DNA from: Blattamonas nauphoetae
Lineage: Eukaryota; Preaxostyla; Oxymonadida
Direction: 5' to 3'
DNA length: 64,000 bases
Assembly (NCBI GenBank): GCA_033064195.1
Contig: JARBJD010000134.1
Coordinates: 1 to 64,000 of the forward strand
A program made the translations under genes and the position numbers. Below, one piece after another: positions 22,342 through 35,682 of the stretch (within the stretch, counting starts at the first letter, position 1; every line of letters begins with the position of its first letter). Below the pieces are notes generated by a model. The model made no database searches, was not told the origin of the DNA, and worked only from the letters and a program-made list of their open reading frames with translations.

Positions 22342-24221
22342 ACTTCCGGAGAAACTACCAACTGTCGTAACTCTGTTAAAAGCACAATACTTGAATCGAT
22401 CATAGTCTCAATCACTTCACCAAGACATTCAAAGACTTCGGGAACAAAGCGAGTGAGGATAGAAGCTTCACTGTGCAACGTTTCGAGATTTAACTCCAGA
22501 AAGAGTGAAATGTTTCGAGATCAGAAAAAATCAAAGTAGGAATAGAACATCGAACAAAACTAGTTACAAAACAATGAAGAAAACTGCGTGAACATCTCGT
22601 GACCGAGATTAATGCCATGAACTGGTTTGATGTGTCGATCGCTTTCTGTTTCTGCATGATGACCAATAATATGAGTAATAAGAGTAGAAAATACAATAAA
22701 TCATTTCGAATTTCCTTTGAAGTCCTTTGTCTGCAGAGTTTCTTGTCCTGCTGAATCTGACGTTCGGCATCCTGCTTAAGCGTGACTTTTTGGTGGAGGC
22801 GCTGAAAGAATCAACATAAAATCACAAAGAATGACAATATATGATGAATATATGACAGAAGGACACACTCTGTTGTACATAATTTCATATCTTGCTTGGT
22901 CCACGTCATCAGTCTTGTAGAAGTCTGTAGCGTCGGAAAATAAGTTAGTCTGATAAAAAGATGGGATTGATGCATCCTCCACATTCAATCCTTTTCGGTC
23001 GTGGGTTATTTGAAGGTTACGGAAGCCTGTTGACAGCTGGGCGACCAAAGAAAATGGGAGGACATCATCTGTTTGTTGTTTAGGACGATTTACTCGTTTC
23101 CGAGTGCTGGAATTAGTTCTTTGAAATTGGTCGAGGGAATAATCGTCTTCAGAAGAATGCTCGTTCTCATAGAACTGCTTCTGTTCGTCAAGTTCTTCTC
23201 CCGAGTCTTCTTCAGTCCCTGAATCGGATACTCCAGCAGAACTTTCATCAATTGATTCACCCCTCGATTCTTCGTCGAATCCTGAGCTGAGATCGTCTTG
23301 TTCAAGCTGATACCTTTCAGATTCGTGTTTAGATTGAGATCCATCACTTCCAGAAGGCTTTGCAGATGGATCGGCTTCGTGAGAAACATCAGATGATTCT
23401 TGTGGCATCGAATTCGGAGTTATATCACCTTCTTGGGCATTCTCCTCTTCCTCTTCTTCATCTTCAGAGATTTCTTCGAAATCATCGTGTTCTTCCTCCT
23501 CAAGTTCATGATTATCATGTTGATCAGGGACACTGTGGACAGTGGCACTTCCGGACTCGTTGTTTGAAGGAGAGGCATCAGATTGAGATGTCATTGTGGG
23601 TTGTTGTGATTCTGGTTCTTCTTCCTCTTCTTCATCAATCTCTTCATATTCACTTTCCCAGACAGACTCTTCTTCGTATTCACTTTCCTCTTCATTCTTT
23701 GTGGAGCTTACTTCATGGTTTGGCACGATTTCTGTAACAGGACTGTTGCTTGGATTCTCTGATGGATCTGTCGCTTGTTGTGTGACTGGATCGATTAACT
23801 CTTGTGTGACTTGCTTCATCGGTGCAGGAGGGGGAGTTGTTTTAGCATTTGGCCGCGTTTGTTGAGGTTCTTTTGGAGTATTGTGTGAATCTGGTTGACA
23901 ATGACAGAAATTGAGACTGAATGGAACATACTATTGAGAGGCCTCGTCGCAGGAAGTGGTTGGAACGAGATGAATGTTGAATTTCGGAGTTCGGCTGCAG
24001 TCGACGGTGATTTTGAAAGATGAGTACGAGAGTCACTTTCCTACTCGAGAAGGGGAAGAATGAACAAGATAGACACGCACCGCAACGACAATAGGGGATT
24101 GCTTCAAAGCCTTGGTCTTCAACGTGAACTGGATCCGTTCACTCATCGTTGATTTTCCTTCAATGGGCTTTGTGAACCCATCATAACTTCTGATTTTACA
24201 CACTGAGGAAGGACGAAACAT
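22342..24221 (-). CDS. Acidic low-complexity protein, multi-exon, complete copy
   Basis: Exon 1 24221-24081 (MFRPSSVCKIRSYDGF), exon 2 24040-23932, exon 3 23890-22869 and exon 4 from 22801. The introns are 40, 41 and 67 nt, and the first 1,272 coding nt are in phase. The middle is dominated by Glu/Asp/Ser runs (EEIDEEEEEE, EEISEDEEEEEE). After that come a basic patch (TRKRVNRPKQ) and an ordered part (FSLVAQLSTGFRNLQI, DQARYEIMYN), then coiled-coil-like RLHQKVTLKQDAERQIQQ. Further exons run to a likely TAG near 22342 (LETLHSEASILTRF ... LRQLVVSPEVD), but the exact splice near 22650 is unresolved. Such acidic proteins are often nuclear chaperones or scaffolds; I do not recognise this one. The 7.35 kb duplication breaks inside exon 3 of the second copy. 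Confidence 0.65.
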
Positions 24222-24524
24222 TGCGCGTGTGTATGATCTGTCGAGAGTGCAGCTTGGAACAATTCACTGTCAGCTTCTCTTGTTTTCTGAACTAGAGGCA
24301 GGGAGCACGTCAAATCGCGTGTGTGTGACAAATGTGAGGCTCACTGTGCCCTGTTCCGTTAATGAGCAACGAGCAACAAAAAAATGAACAAATGCATCTC
24401 CAACAAAAACTCAAAATCTGGAGCTTTCACAAATTCCCTAATAGTCGTTGTTAAAACCGAATTGAGGCATGGATCATCCCTCTCCTGGTGCCCATCCCCC
24501 GAATTGCAGTCCCAGAAAATGGTC

Positions 24525-27500
24525 TTACTGAGGGAGTAATTGTGCTGCGAACGGCAAGCCATAATAATAGTATTGTCGGCTGTAGTCAGGAATAATGTTC
24601 ATTTCGTCCCGATCGTTCTCAGTGTAGCGATGGTGTTTTTTGAGGAGTGAGGCTTCTCGTCGATCGTCATACCCCTCTTCCCTCAACTCCTCCACAAGAA
24701 TCTTGTGCATTGGATTGGTTGATTGAAGTGCGTGAACAAGCAACATTTCAGACGTGTCGTGTCGCTGGATGCATTCAGGGTCTGTCAGCATGTAAATAAA
24801 ACTGAAAAATCTGCAGAGTTCGCACGCATTCTCAGGTGTCGTGTTCTCATTCCGAATGGCATTCAACACTGCTGATCGAATGGTGGTCAGAGGTGAACGA
24901 AAGCGACGGTTCCACGTGTAATACTCAGAAGTGTATGGATACTCAGGAAAATACAAAGTGAGTCGGTTGAGAGTTTTGTAGAACGAAAAAAGAAGCTGGA
25001 CCAGATGCCAAAGTTCGTCTTCGTGTTTCTGAGAGCAAAGTGTCTCTTGGGGGATGATTGAGTTGACAGCGCCGTCCAGTTCTTCTCTGTCGATGGCAGA
25101 GTCGATCACTTCTCGTTCCCATTCGGTCTGTTCCCCATCGCTCTCGAAGAGCCGAGTCTTCGTCACGATTTGAGTTCCGCAGGTTTCATCTGCAAACACT
25201 TTCAAATGTTTGTCCAATTTCTCCAACACTGCCTGGAGAAGAAGGCTCTGCGTGTGTCTCTCTGCCTGTGTGAACACTTGCGTGAAGGTTGGGTAGAAAG
25301 AAGACTCGTTCCTCGAATACGGATTGGGTTGGGTCAGCAACTCGAGTGAGATGGTCCAGTGCTGGAAGAGGAAGTCGGCGAGAGGGAGACGAAGTGTGGG
25401 CTTGTGGGTCTCGTCCAGGACAGGGATGGGTTGGGAGAGTGCGTGGAACGGGGTGGGAGTGTCTTGAGTGGCTGTTTCGAGTGCGGCGAAGAAGTCGAGC
25501 ACAGCGCTGATCAGATCTGTCGATTCCGAAGACACAAACTGGGCCACAATCGGAACGAGTGGAAGGGGGTCAGACAGCTGCTTGTTTTGAACAAGTTGCG
25601 TGCACTCTCTGACCATGTCGAGTGTTGTCTGCAGCGCTTCTCCAGATGACATCAACACGTGTCCGTGATGTCTGAACAGCACTGAACGCTTGTCTGCCAG
25701 CGCCGACCCCAATCCCCTCACACACTCCACCACATCTCCTTCCAAACTCCGCTCCCGTCGCTGCAGACGAACCAGTTCGGAAAATACGCCCATCACAAGT
25801 TCCACGGTGTCCGTTCTGTGTGCGTGGCTGCGAATGACTGCAGTGAGCCGATCCACAAATGTCGGGTGGTTCAGAAGAAATGCCTCTGAAAGCGTGTGTT
25901 TCGACAGAACGTTCAGAGCGATGAACAACCTGTCGTCTGTCCCAGCTTCATCCAGAAGTGCCAAGACTGCTTCGCACTGTTCAGGCTCGAGTGCGGCATT
26001 CCCACTTGGAACGACAGCCAACTCGGTCAACGCCCGCCAGCGACCTTCTTTGTTCGACATGAGACGGTTCATGGCCTTCTCGTGCAGCTGCGCAACATCA
26101 ACAGCTTGGGGTCGATTCCCAATCGAGGTGACCTTTGTGGATGCTCCTGTTTCGTAAGCCTTGTTGAGAGTTTTGTCGATTTGGACGATTGTGGATGAGG
26201 GGATGTCGGGAGCATTCACGAGAAGGAGGTCCAAAAGTGCTTCTTCCGTGGAAAGTGTTGCAATTGGATGAAAAGTGGAAGCGTTGAAGAGAAATCGGCC
26301 GATAATTCCAACCAAGACTTTCCTCACTCTTTCCGAGTGAATTAGAGAATACAAGAGGAGTATTCCAAACGTCGTGTATGGGCTGGAGGTAGAAGTAAGT
26401 GGACGATAGCGATCGTTTGTGTTTCCATAGGCTTTTATGATGAAGCCATAATAATTTTCGATGGTCGCTCTGTTGCTTTCCTCATCCTCCAAAAGTGTTG
26501 AAAGACGATTGTACAGGCAGAGAGGAAGCATCAGCTGGAAATACGAGATCGAATAGATCTGCCCTTGATCAGCATGGAGCACGTCGTGAAGGTTGCTGAA
26601 CGGTTCGGACATATTGGCGGAAAGGTCAAATGGGAAGTTTGGTGGAGGAATAACAATAAGACTGGTGTGTTTGAGCAATGTTGTCACTTCAGCCTCATCA
26701 AATTTCGTAAAAAGCGTGAAGGCTTGCATCGCTTCGTCAGAATCTTTTTCAGCGAGACCAGAACGAATTAGTAGAAGAATAAGAATTGGATTCATCCACC
26801 AATCAAAGACATTCTGATTCTCCTTCGTCATTTCTGTGTAACAATCAACAATTCGCCAAAACGATTCGAGTTGGCGATAGAGTTGTTCTTGATGGTCTTT
26901 GCGGTAGACATAGAAAGAAGTGAGATTATTTAGTGATGAGACGGCATGTTCTATGAAGTCTGAACACATGAGAGGCTGCCGTTTAACTGTTTATGGAGGT
27001 GAGAGTTTGAAAAGATGAAGCAGATGCAGAGGTTCATACCAAGAAGAACGAAGATGTCATTTTGGATACTTAACGCATGTGCCCATGTTTTGAGATGAGA
27101 CTGTATATTTAAGGTATTGAGAGTCGAGATTCCGTTGTTGGTGATGAATGATGGAATCTTCCCTTCGTTCGCTGTAACACGGAAGTAAATTGGAGAAAAA
27201 TAACAAACTGGATAGAAGTCGGAAGAAGAGAGCCAAAATGATTTCGACATGTCGACAACAGTTCCGAACCATTCCGAGAAAGTTGATTCCTCGCTTGGAA
27301 ATTGACTGAGAAGATAATTCATAAGAAAACGCAGACAGGCAATGTGATACATTTCAGGGTTGCCACGAAAAGTTCTTGCAAGTGGGGCATTTTGGTTGGG
27401 GAGATATCTTTGTTGATGGCCACGAGATCGTCATATTTCGATTCAATGATTTGGAATAGTTCTGTTTTGATCCCATAAACCATGCTTGAGATGGTTTCGT

Positions 27501-28360
27501 ACATGGTAAAGTTGATAAACGATCGATAGAGGTCAGATCGTTGTGGTTTGGTGAGAGCCGACGCTCCTTTGGTTTTCACACTTGATCGAGGGATTTTTTG
27601 AAGAACAGAGAGTGTGTCTATGACGATAGATGGAAGGAGTTTGTTGATGGTTGGCTCTAAAGAGAGCGTGGCATATTCTGAGAATGATTCAAGAATCTTC
27701 CATATCTGAGAAGATCATGAGATAAACAACTCCACACATGAACATAGAGAAATGCTGATTCCTTGGTGACAATGGAGGGAGTGGCCTTCTCCAGAATCTC
27801 CAGACACAGACCTGACTTGATGAGTGCGTTGCAGTTATCGTAACTTGAGCATGCTGGGCAAATGATTGGAGGAAAACAGGAGACCGATTGTTGATAAGAT
27901 CAAAGAAAGGTTTGTCTGAGAAGAAATTGTTCGGATTGAGTGAAAAAGGAACAAGAAGAAAACTATTGAAGTCTGAGCTTGAGATTCTGTCAAAAGAGTT
28001 GACAGGTTTTTGATATCCTCGTATGTCACGAGTATATCAATCAGGGCTTCATTTTCTGAAAGATCCAAAAGGGATAGTATGATTGAAATGGAGTTGAAAG
28101 GAAAGGCGAACCTCTCAGGAGTTGCCGGAGCTGCTGTAATGATTTAATAGACAAATTCTGACTATCCGAAAAGACATCACGAAAGAGGGTTTGGAGAGTG
28201 TCCTAAAAGCATCAAATCAGAGAGAAAGGACGATGTGAAATGAAAAGACGAAAAAGAGGCAAACAACGGGATCCCTATCCAATAAAATGTCTCCAACGTC
28301 ATTATCACTATCAATGATAATCACTTCTTCCGGGTTCTGTTGAGATTTATGTGGAAGCAT
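24525..28360 (-). CDS. Large ARM-like helical protein, multi-exon, copy 1
   Basis: It starts at 28360 (MLPHKSQQNPEEVIIIDSDN). The VIIIDSDND run has the form of a SUMO-interacting motif (hydrophobic stretch followed by acidic and serine residues). Several short exons follow (DTLQTLFRDVFSD, ENEALIDILVTYEDI, MPHLQELF joined to SISKRGINFLGMVRN by a 61 nt intron), then a last exon of about 820 codons ending LLPQ-TAA at 24525. The sequence is helical, with leucine-rich repeats of two-helix character (ARM/HEAT-like) and no catalytic motif. Copy 2 (31849-35682) changes many codons only at synonymous sites and keeps the frame, which supports a real protein. The function is unknown; scaffold or adaptor is inferred from the fold type. 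Confidence 0.65.
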
Positions 28361-28582
28361 GAAACAGAAAGTTTGAAATGGGGGAATCACTCCTCCGCAA
28401 CAGGAACACTTGCCAGATCTTCATCAAAATGAAACAAAAACCTTACAAAACGATACGTGATAGAAGGACGTTGAAATAATGAAAATACAGAAATCGCTGC
28501 GATGGAATGGGTCCCACAAGACCCAAAGAAAAAAGTACAGAAACGGCTGCTTTTGGACAAATCACCTGAAGAGATCGAATCA

Positions 28583-30686
28583 TCAGTCGAGTAAGGAAGG
28601 GAGGTTCTCTAGATCTATCAATTCATTACTATCCGCGACTTGGTTCAAGAGGTCTTTCAGCAATCCGTCGTCATTTGTGGCAACTGTCGCATTTCCGATC
28701 GATTTGGTTGGCAAAATCTTCCAGTTTTCCGAATCAGAGTCCGGATCCGCTCTTTTCGCATGCAAATCCACAGTCGCGCTGTCGGAAATAAAGAACCGCA
28801 TCCGTCGCCCAAAATTTGGAGAAACTGAGTGCTTGATCTGGTGCCGGTTCGAAGTCAGGAGCGGTGATGGCGATGTGGGTAGGTAACCGTTCTTATCTGT
28901 GAATTTCTTGCGCGGAGAGGGTTGTGGAGTGAGTGAAGAAAGGCCGTTGGAATCGAATAGTGATGTAAAAGTGAGATTTTGAGTTTGAAGAGCTCCTTCC
29001 GTCTGATCCATATTTTGAAATCCGACGGGTATCAATGACACTGTTCCGGAACCACCGCTGTCCGCTTGCTGTGTCTCGAACAGATCCTCCTCGTCGTTGT
29101 GTGATTTGGAACAACCTGGAGAATATTCCAGACTGGATCCGAACGAACTACAAGCATATCCTGTGGTCGGTGCATCTTCACCAAAAACATCCAGATGATC
29201 AAAATGGTCTTGTTCATGTTCGTGGATGGATGATGTGTGTTTCAGATTATGGAAATTTGGAGTGTCGAAGACGAGACTGTGACAACGAGAGTGTTTCGGC
29301 GATGAATGGACGGATCGCGTTGGTGAATGAGTTTGTGACGGGGATGAGTGTTTTGGTGAGTGGCGAGAGAGTGAATGGAGTGACTGTGTCGATGCGGATC
29401 TTGTGAGTGAATGGATGTCTGTGGACGAGGCAGCGTGGTTGAGTTGGGGAGGCGAGGAAGCGAGTTGGATGGACTTTGCTGATGCTAACACGACAGCTGG
29501 AATCGGTTTCTGTTGGACGAGTTGACTCACTCGACTCTTCCGAGCTGGCCTGTCTTCAATTTCAGTTCGCATCATTTCGAGTTTAAACTTCATAACATCG
29601 CCTCTCTTCCTCCTTTTCAGATCCTTCCGCAGCAACTTGTACGCAGCTGCGTGACGCTCAAAGTTCATCTTCACGCGGTTGATCTTCGCTTCATGAAGGT
29701 CATGGTCAACATCCGACCTGTCAATCAAGTTTGTTGGGAACCGCTCCTCTCTCGACTTGAAATATGCTGTGAGGTCTCTGTCGTCGTCATCTGTGCTTGT
29801 TGTGGATGATTGGGCGTGGGATGAGTGTGTTGTGGGAGAGCTGAACGACGTGGAAAGCCCGCCTGGTGGGCTGCTGATCGATTGTGTGTAGCTCTTTCTG
29901 GTTGATGCTTGTGGATTGTTGATTCCGGTATCTCTTTCCTTTTCATCGTTTTCGTCAGTCAGTGTTGGAACAACTGGAACGAACAATGCTTCTCCACGCA
30001 TCACATTCCCCCAATCCACTCCTTCGAAGAGTGGGTGGTTCTTCACCTCAAACGATCCTTTCGTCCCCAGCCTCTCACGCGGGTCTTTGTGAAGAATCGA
30101 CAACAGAAAATCAACAGCTTCATCGCTCAGTCCATCCCCCTCCTCCTCCAACTCTTTTCTCGCCTTCTCCACAATCTGCCCAACATCCTCCGTCAACACA
30201 TTCCCAAAAACTTCACTTTTTGTGTTTCCGGCGAATGGCGTCGTACCCGTCAACAATTCAAAGAAGATGATTCCAACAGCCCACCAATCAACTGTGAACG
30301 TCGATCGGTATGCACAACCTTCCAACACCTCAGGAGCGATGTAATCAGGTGTCCCAGCAGCGAATAGTGACGAGGCGGAGTGTGGGCCGTCTTCTTCTTG
30401 GGTGGAGGTGAAAGAATGAGGGGTGCTGGGCGGATTCGAACCTGCGAAGTAGTCAGAAGCATGCTCGAAGTCAATTCTTGAGATTTTCGATTGTGGAGGG
30501 GTTGTATCGATTGTTTCAAGCTGAACAGGTTTATCTTCGTCGTCGTTCTTTAATTGGGTCTTGTTTTCATTGAGGTCGTCGATTGGTTGTTCTTGTTCGT
30601 CATCAGTCTTGGAACGTGGTGTGTGTGTCATCAACAAATCTTTGATCGACGGAAGCGGTGAAGTCAGACTCACCAAAGGCAAGCCC
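28583..30686 (-). pseudogene. 3' fragment of the AGC kinase (C-lobe and tail), upstream part missing
   Basis: It is nearly identical to 35945-38048 of the complete kinase gene. It holds the end of the activation-loop insert, GTPDYIAPEVLEG, VDWWAVGIIFFELLTG, the C-lobe and the whole long tail, but lacks the N-lobe, the catalytic loop and DFG. At 30686 it abuts acidic-gene DNA in another frame, so no in-frame fusion with the acidic protein arises. A methionine-started reading through the junction from 30922 is open only in a non-coding frame of the acidic gene. It cannot encode an active kinase. Confidence 0.85.
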
Positions 30687-31564
30687 ATCACTTCCAGAAG
30701 GCTTTGCAGATGGATCGGCTTCGTGAGAAACATCAGATGATTCTTGTGGCATCGAATTCGGAGATATATCACCTTCTTGGGCATTCTCTTCCTCCTCTTC
30801 GTCTTCTTCAGAGATTTCTTCGAAATCATCGTGTTCTTCTTCGTCAAGTTCATGATTATCATGTTGATCAGGGACACTGTGGACAGTGGCACTTCCGGAC
30901 TCGTTGTTTGAAGGAGAGGCATCAGATTGAGATGTCATGGTTGGTTGTTGTGATTCTGGTCCTTCTTCCTCTTCTTCATCAATCTCTTCATATTCACTTT
31001 CCCAGACAGACTCTTCTTCGTATTCACTTTCCTCTTCATTCTTTGTGGAGCTTACTTCATGGTTTGGCACGATTTCTGTAACAGGACTGTTGCTTGGATT
31101 CTCTGATGGATCTGTCGCTTGTTGTGTGACTGGATCGATTAACTCTTGTGTGACTTGCTTCATCGGTGCAGGAGGGGGAGTTGTTTTAGCATTTGGCCGC
31201 GTTTGTTGAGGTTCTTTTGGAGTATTGTGTGAATCTGGTTGACAATGACAGAAATTGAGACTGAATGGAACATACTATTGAGAGGCCTCGTCGCAGGAAG
31301 TGGTTGGAACGAGATGAATGTTGAATTTCGGAGTTCGGCTGCAGTCGACGGTGATTTTGAAAGATGAGTACGAGAGTCACTTTCCTACTCGAGAAGGGGA
31401 AGAATAAACAAGATAGACACGCACCGCAACGACAATAGGGGATTGCTTCAAAGCCTTGGTCTTCAACGTGAACTGGATCCGTTCACTCATCGTTGATTTT
31501 CCTTCAATGGGCTTTGTGAACCCATCATAACTTCTGATTTTACACACTGAGGAAGGACGAAACA
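30687..31564 (-). pseudogene. 5' fragment of the acidic protein gene (copy 2), cut by the duplication junction
   Basis: It matches 24221-23343: the same first exons (MFRPSSVCKIRSYDGF), the same introns and the Glu/Asp-rich run. After residue about 266 the reading passes into kinase DNA out of frame (LAFGESDFTASVDQ) and stops at 30603. The promoter and 5' exons are intact, so it is probably transcribed and may give a shortened acidic protein with a novel C-terminus of about 26 residues. Confidence 0.8.
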
Positions 31565-31848
31565 TTGCGCGTGTGTATGATCTGTCGAGAATGCAGCTTG
31601 TTCGTTTTCTGAACTAGAGGCAGGGAGCACGTTAAATCGCGTGTGTGTGATAAATGTGAGGCTCACTGTGCCCTGTTCCGTTAATGAGCAACGAGCAACA
31701 AAAAAAGAAACAAATACATCTCCAATAAAAAAACTCAAAATCTGTATCTCTCACAAATTCCCGAATAATCGTAGTTAATCCCGAACCAAGTCATGGAACA
31801 TCCCTCTCCTGGTGCCCATCCCCCGAATTGCAGTCCCAGAAAATGGTC

Positions 31849-34800
31849 TTACTGAGGGAGTAATTGTGCTGCGAACGGCAAGCCATAATAATAGTATTGT
31901 CGGCTGTAGTCAGGAATAATGTTCATTTCGTCCCGATCGTTCTCAGTGTAGCGATGGTGTTTTTTGAGGAGTGAGGCTTCTCGTCGATCGTCATACCCCT
32001 CTTCCCTCAACTCCTCCACAAGAATCTTGTGCATTGGATTGGTTGATTGAAGTGCGTGAACAAGCAACATTTCAGACGTGTCGTGTCGCTGGATGCATTC
32101 AGGGTCTGTCAGCATGTAAATAAAACTGAAAAATCTGCAGAGTTCGCACGCATTCTCAGGTGTCGTGTTCTCATTCCGAATGGCATTCAACACTGCTGAT
32201 CGAATGGTGGTCAGAGGTGAACGAAAGCGACGGTTCCACGTGTAATACTCAGAAGTGTATGGATATTCAGGAAAATACACAGTGAGTCGGTTGAGAGTTT
32301 TGTAGAACGAGAAGAGTAGCTGGACGAGATGCCAAAGTCCGTCTTCTTGTTTCTGAGAGCAAAGCGTCTCTTGTTGGATGATTGAGTTGACAACGCCGTC
32401 CAGTTGTTCTCTGTCGATGGCAGAGTCGATCACTTCTCGTTCCCATTCGGTCTGTTCCCCATCGCTCTCGAAGAACCGAGTCTTCGTCACGATTTGAGTT
32501 CCGCAGGTTTCATCTGCAAACACTTTCAAATGTCTGTCCAATTTCTCCAACACTGCCTGGAGAAGAAGGCTCTGCGTGTGTCTCTCTGCCTGTGTGAACA
32601 CTTGCGTGAAGGTTGGGTAGAAAGAAGACTGGTTCCTCGAATACGGATGTGGTTGGGTCAGCAACTCGAGTGAGATGATCCACTGTTGGAAGAGGAAGTC
32701 GGCGAGACTGAGACGAAGTGTGGGCTTGTGGGTCTCGTCCAGAACAGTGATAGGTTGGGAGAGTGCGTGGAACGGGGTGGGAGTGTCTTGAGTGGCTGTG
32801 TCGAGTGCGGCGAAGAAGTCGAGCACAGCGCTGCTCAGATCTGTTGATTCCGAAGACAGAAACGGTGACACAATCGAAGCGAGTGGAAGGGGGTCCGACA
32901 GTTGCTGGTTTTGAACAAGTTGCGTGCACTCCCCGACCATGTCAAGTGTTGTCTGCAGTGCTTCCCCAGACGACATCAACACGTGTCCGTGATGTCTGAA
33001 CAGCGCTGACCGCTTGTCTGCCAGCGCCGATCCCAATCCTCTCACACACTCCACCACATCTCCTTCCAAACTCCGCTCCCGTCGCTGCAGACGAACCAGT
33101 TCGGAAAACACGGCCATCACAAGTTCCACATTGTCCGTTCTGTGTGCGTGGCTGCGAAGGACAGCAGTGAGCCGATCCACGAATGTCGGGTTGTTCAGAA
33201 GAAAGACCTCTGAAAGCGTGTGTTTCGACAGAACGTTCAGAGCGATGAACAACCTGTCGTCTGTCCCAGCTTCATCCAGAAGTGCCAAGACTGCTTCGCA
33301 CTGTTCAGGCTCGAGTGCGGCATTCCCACTTGGAACGACAGCCAACTCGGTCAACGCCCGCCAGCGACCTTCTTTGTTCGACATGAGACGGTTCATGGCC
33401 TTCTCGTGCAGCTGCGCAACATCAACAGCTTGGGGTCGATTCCCAATCGAGGTGACCTTTGTGGATGCTCCTGTTTCGTAAGCCTTGTTGAGAGTTTTGT
33501 CGATTTGGACGATTGTGGATGAGGGGATGTCGGGAGCATTCACGAGAAGGAGGTCCAAAAGTGCTTCTTCCGTGGAAAGTGTTGCAATTGGATGAAAAGT
33601 GGAAGCGTTGAAGAGAAATCGGCCGATAATTCCAACCAAGACTTTCCTCACTCTTTCCGAGTGAATTAGAGAATACAAGAGGAGTATTCCAAACGTCGTG
33701 TATGGGCTGGAGGTAGAAGTAAGTGGACGATAGCGATCGTTTGTGTTTCCATAGGCTTTTATGATGAAGCCATAATAATTTTCGATGGTCGCTCTGTTGC
33801 TTTCCTCATCCTCCAAAAGTGTTGAAAGACGATTGTACAGGCAGAGAGGAAGCATCAGCTGGAAATACGAGATCGAATAGATCTGCCCTTGATCAGCATG
33901 GAGCACGTCGTGAAGGTTGCTGAACGGTTCGGACATATTGGCGGAAAGGTCAAATGGGAAGTTTGGTGGAGGAATAACAATAAGACTGGTGTGTTTGAGC
34001 AATGTTGTCACTTCAGCCTCATCCAATTTCGTAAAAAGAGTGAAGGCTCGGATCGCTTCGTCAGAATCTTTTTCAGCGAGACCAGAACGAATTAGTAGAA
34101 GAATAAGAATTGGATTCATCCACCAATCAAAGACATTCTGATTCTCCTTCGTCATTTCTGTGTAACAATCAACAATTCGCCAAAACGATTCGAGTTGGCG
34201 ATAGAGTTGTTCTTGATGGTCTTTGCGGTAGACATAGAAAGAAGTGAGATTATTTAGTGATGAGACGGCATGTTCTATGAAGTCTGAACACATGAGAGGG
34301 TGCTGTTTAACTGTTTATGGAGATGAGAGGTTGAAAAGATGAAGCAGATGCAGAGACTCATACCAAGAAGAACGAAGATGTCTTTTTGGATACTTAACGC
34401 ATGTGCCCATGTTTTGAGATGAGACTGTATATTTAAGGTATTGAGAGTCGAGATTCCGTTGTTGGTGATGAACGATGGAATCTTCCCTTCGTTCGCTGTA
34501 ACACGGAAGTAAATTGGAGAAAAATAACAAACTGGATAGAAGTCGGAAGAAGAGAGCCAAAATTATTTCGACATGTCGACAACAGTTCCGAACCATTCCG
34601 AGAAATTTGATTCCTCGCTTGGAAATTGACTGAGAAGATAATTCATAAGAAAACGCAGACAGGCAATGTGATACATTTCAGGGTTGCCACGAAAAGTTCT
34701 TGCAAGTGGGGCATTTTGGTTGGGGAGATATCTTTGTTGATGGCCACGAGATCGGCCTGTTTCGATTCAATGATTTGGAATAGTTCTGTTTTGATCCCAT

Positions 34801-35682
34801 AAACCATGCTTGAGATGGTTTCGTACATGGTAAAGTTGATGAACGATCGATAGAGGTCAGATCGTTGTGGTTTGGTGAGAGCCGACGCTCCTTTGGTTTT
34901 CACACTTGATCGAGGGATTTTTTGAAGAACAGAGAGTGTGTCTGTGACGATAGATGGAAGGAGTTTGTTGATGGTTGGCTCTAAAGAGAGCGTGGCATAT
35001 TCTGAGAATGATTCAAGAATCTTCCATATCTGAGAAGATCATGAGATAAACAACTCCACACATGAACATAGAGAAATGCTGATTGCTTGGTGACAATGGA
35101 GGGAGTGGCCTTCTCCAGAATCGCCAGACACAGACCTGACTTGATGAGTGCGTTGCAGTTATCGTAACTTGAGCATACTGTACAATGATCAAAGAAAACA
35201 GGAGACCGATTGTTGATAAGATCCAAGAAAGGTTTGTCTGAGAAGAAATTGTTCGGATTGAGTGAAAAAAGAACGAGAAGAAAACTATTGAAGTCTGAGC
35301 TTGAGCTTCTGTCAAAAGAGATGACAGGTTTTTGATATCCTCGTATGTCACGAGTATATCAATCAGATTTTCATTTTCTGAAAGATCCAAAAGGGAAAGT
35401 ATGATTGAAATGGAGTTGGAAGTGAAGGCGAACCTCTCAGGAGTTGCCGGAGCTGCTGTAATGATTTAATAGACAAATTCTGACTATCCGAAAAGACATC
35501 ACGAAAGAGGGTTTGGAGAGTGTCCTAAAAGCGGCAAATCAGAGAGAAAGAAAGACGTGAAATTGAGGGAGGAAAAGGAGGCAAACAACGGGATCAACAT
35601 CAAGTAATAGAGATCCAACATCATTATCACTATCAATGACTATTGGATCTTCCGGTGTCTGTTGAGATTTCTGTGGAAGCAT
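31849..35682 (-). CDS. Large ARM-like helical protein, multi-exon, copy 2
   Basis: This is the duplicate of 24525-28360 with the same exon layout. It starts at 35682 (MLPQKSQQTPEDPIVIDSDN), keeping a SUMO-interacting-motif-like IVIDSDNDVG although surrounding residues changed. The last exon encodes an 814-residue stretch from MCSDFIEHAVSS to LLPQ-TAA, identical in length to copy 1. Differences cluster in the middle (FLLNNPTFVDRLTAVL versus FLLNHPTFVDRLTAVI), while the first 300 and last 150 residues are almost unchanged. Both copies appear functional. Confidence 0.65.

Noticed and set aside
22490-22696. Polycystin-like membrane segment (LLYFLLLLLILLVIM) at the end of the acidic protein
   Set aside because: The hydrophobic run coincides with a GT-to-CATGCAG stretch that looks like an intron, and the downstream coding text is in another frame.
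25289-26157. Plus-strand readings of 70-155 codons opposite the ARM-like genes
   Set aside because: They are shadows of the minus-strand coding exon, repeated identically in the duplicate, without family resemblance.
30425-30445. GGTTCGAATCC-like box resembling a tRNA internal promoter (also near 37795)
   Set aside because: It lies in frame inside conserved kinase coding sequence (AGSNPPSTPH) and has no matching A box or cloverleaf.
30603-30922. In-frame fusion protein of acidic protein and kinase at the duplication junction
   Set aside because: The two coding frames do not match at the junction. The long reading through it uses a non-coding frame of the acidic gene.
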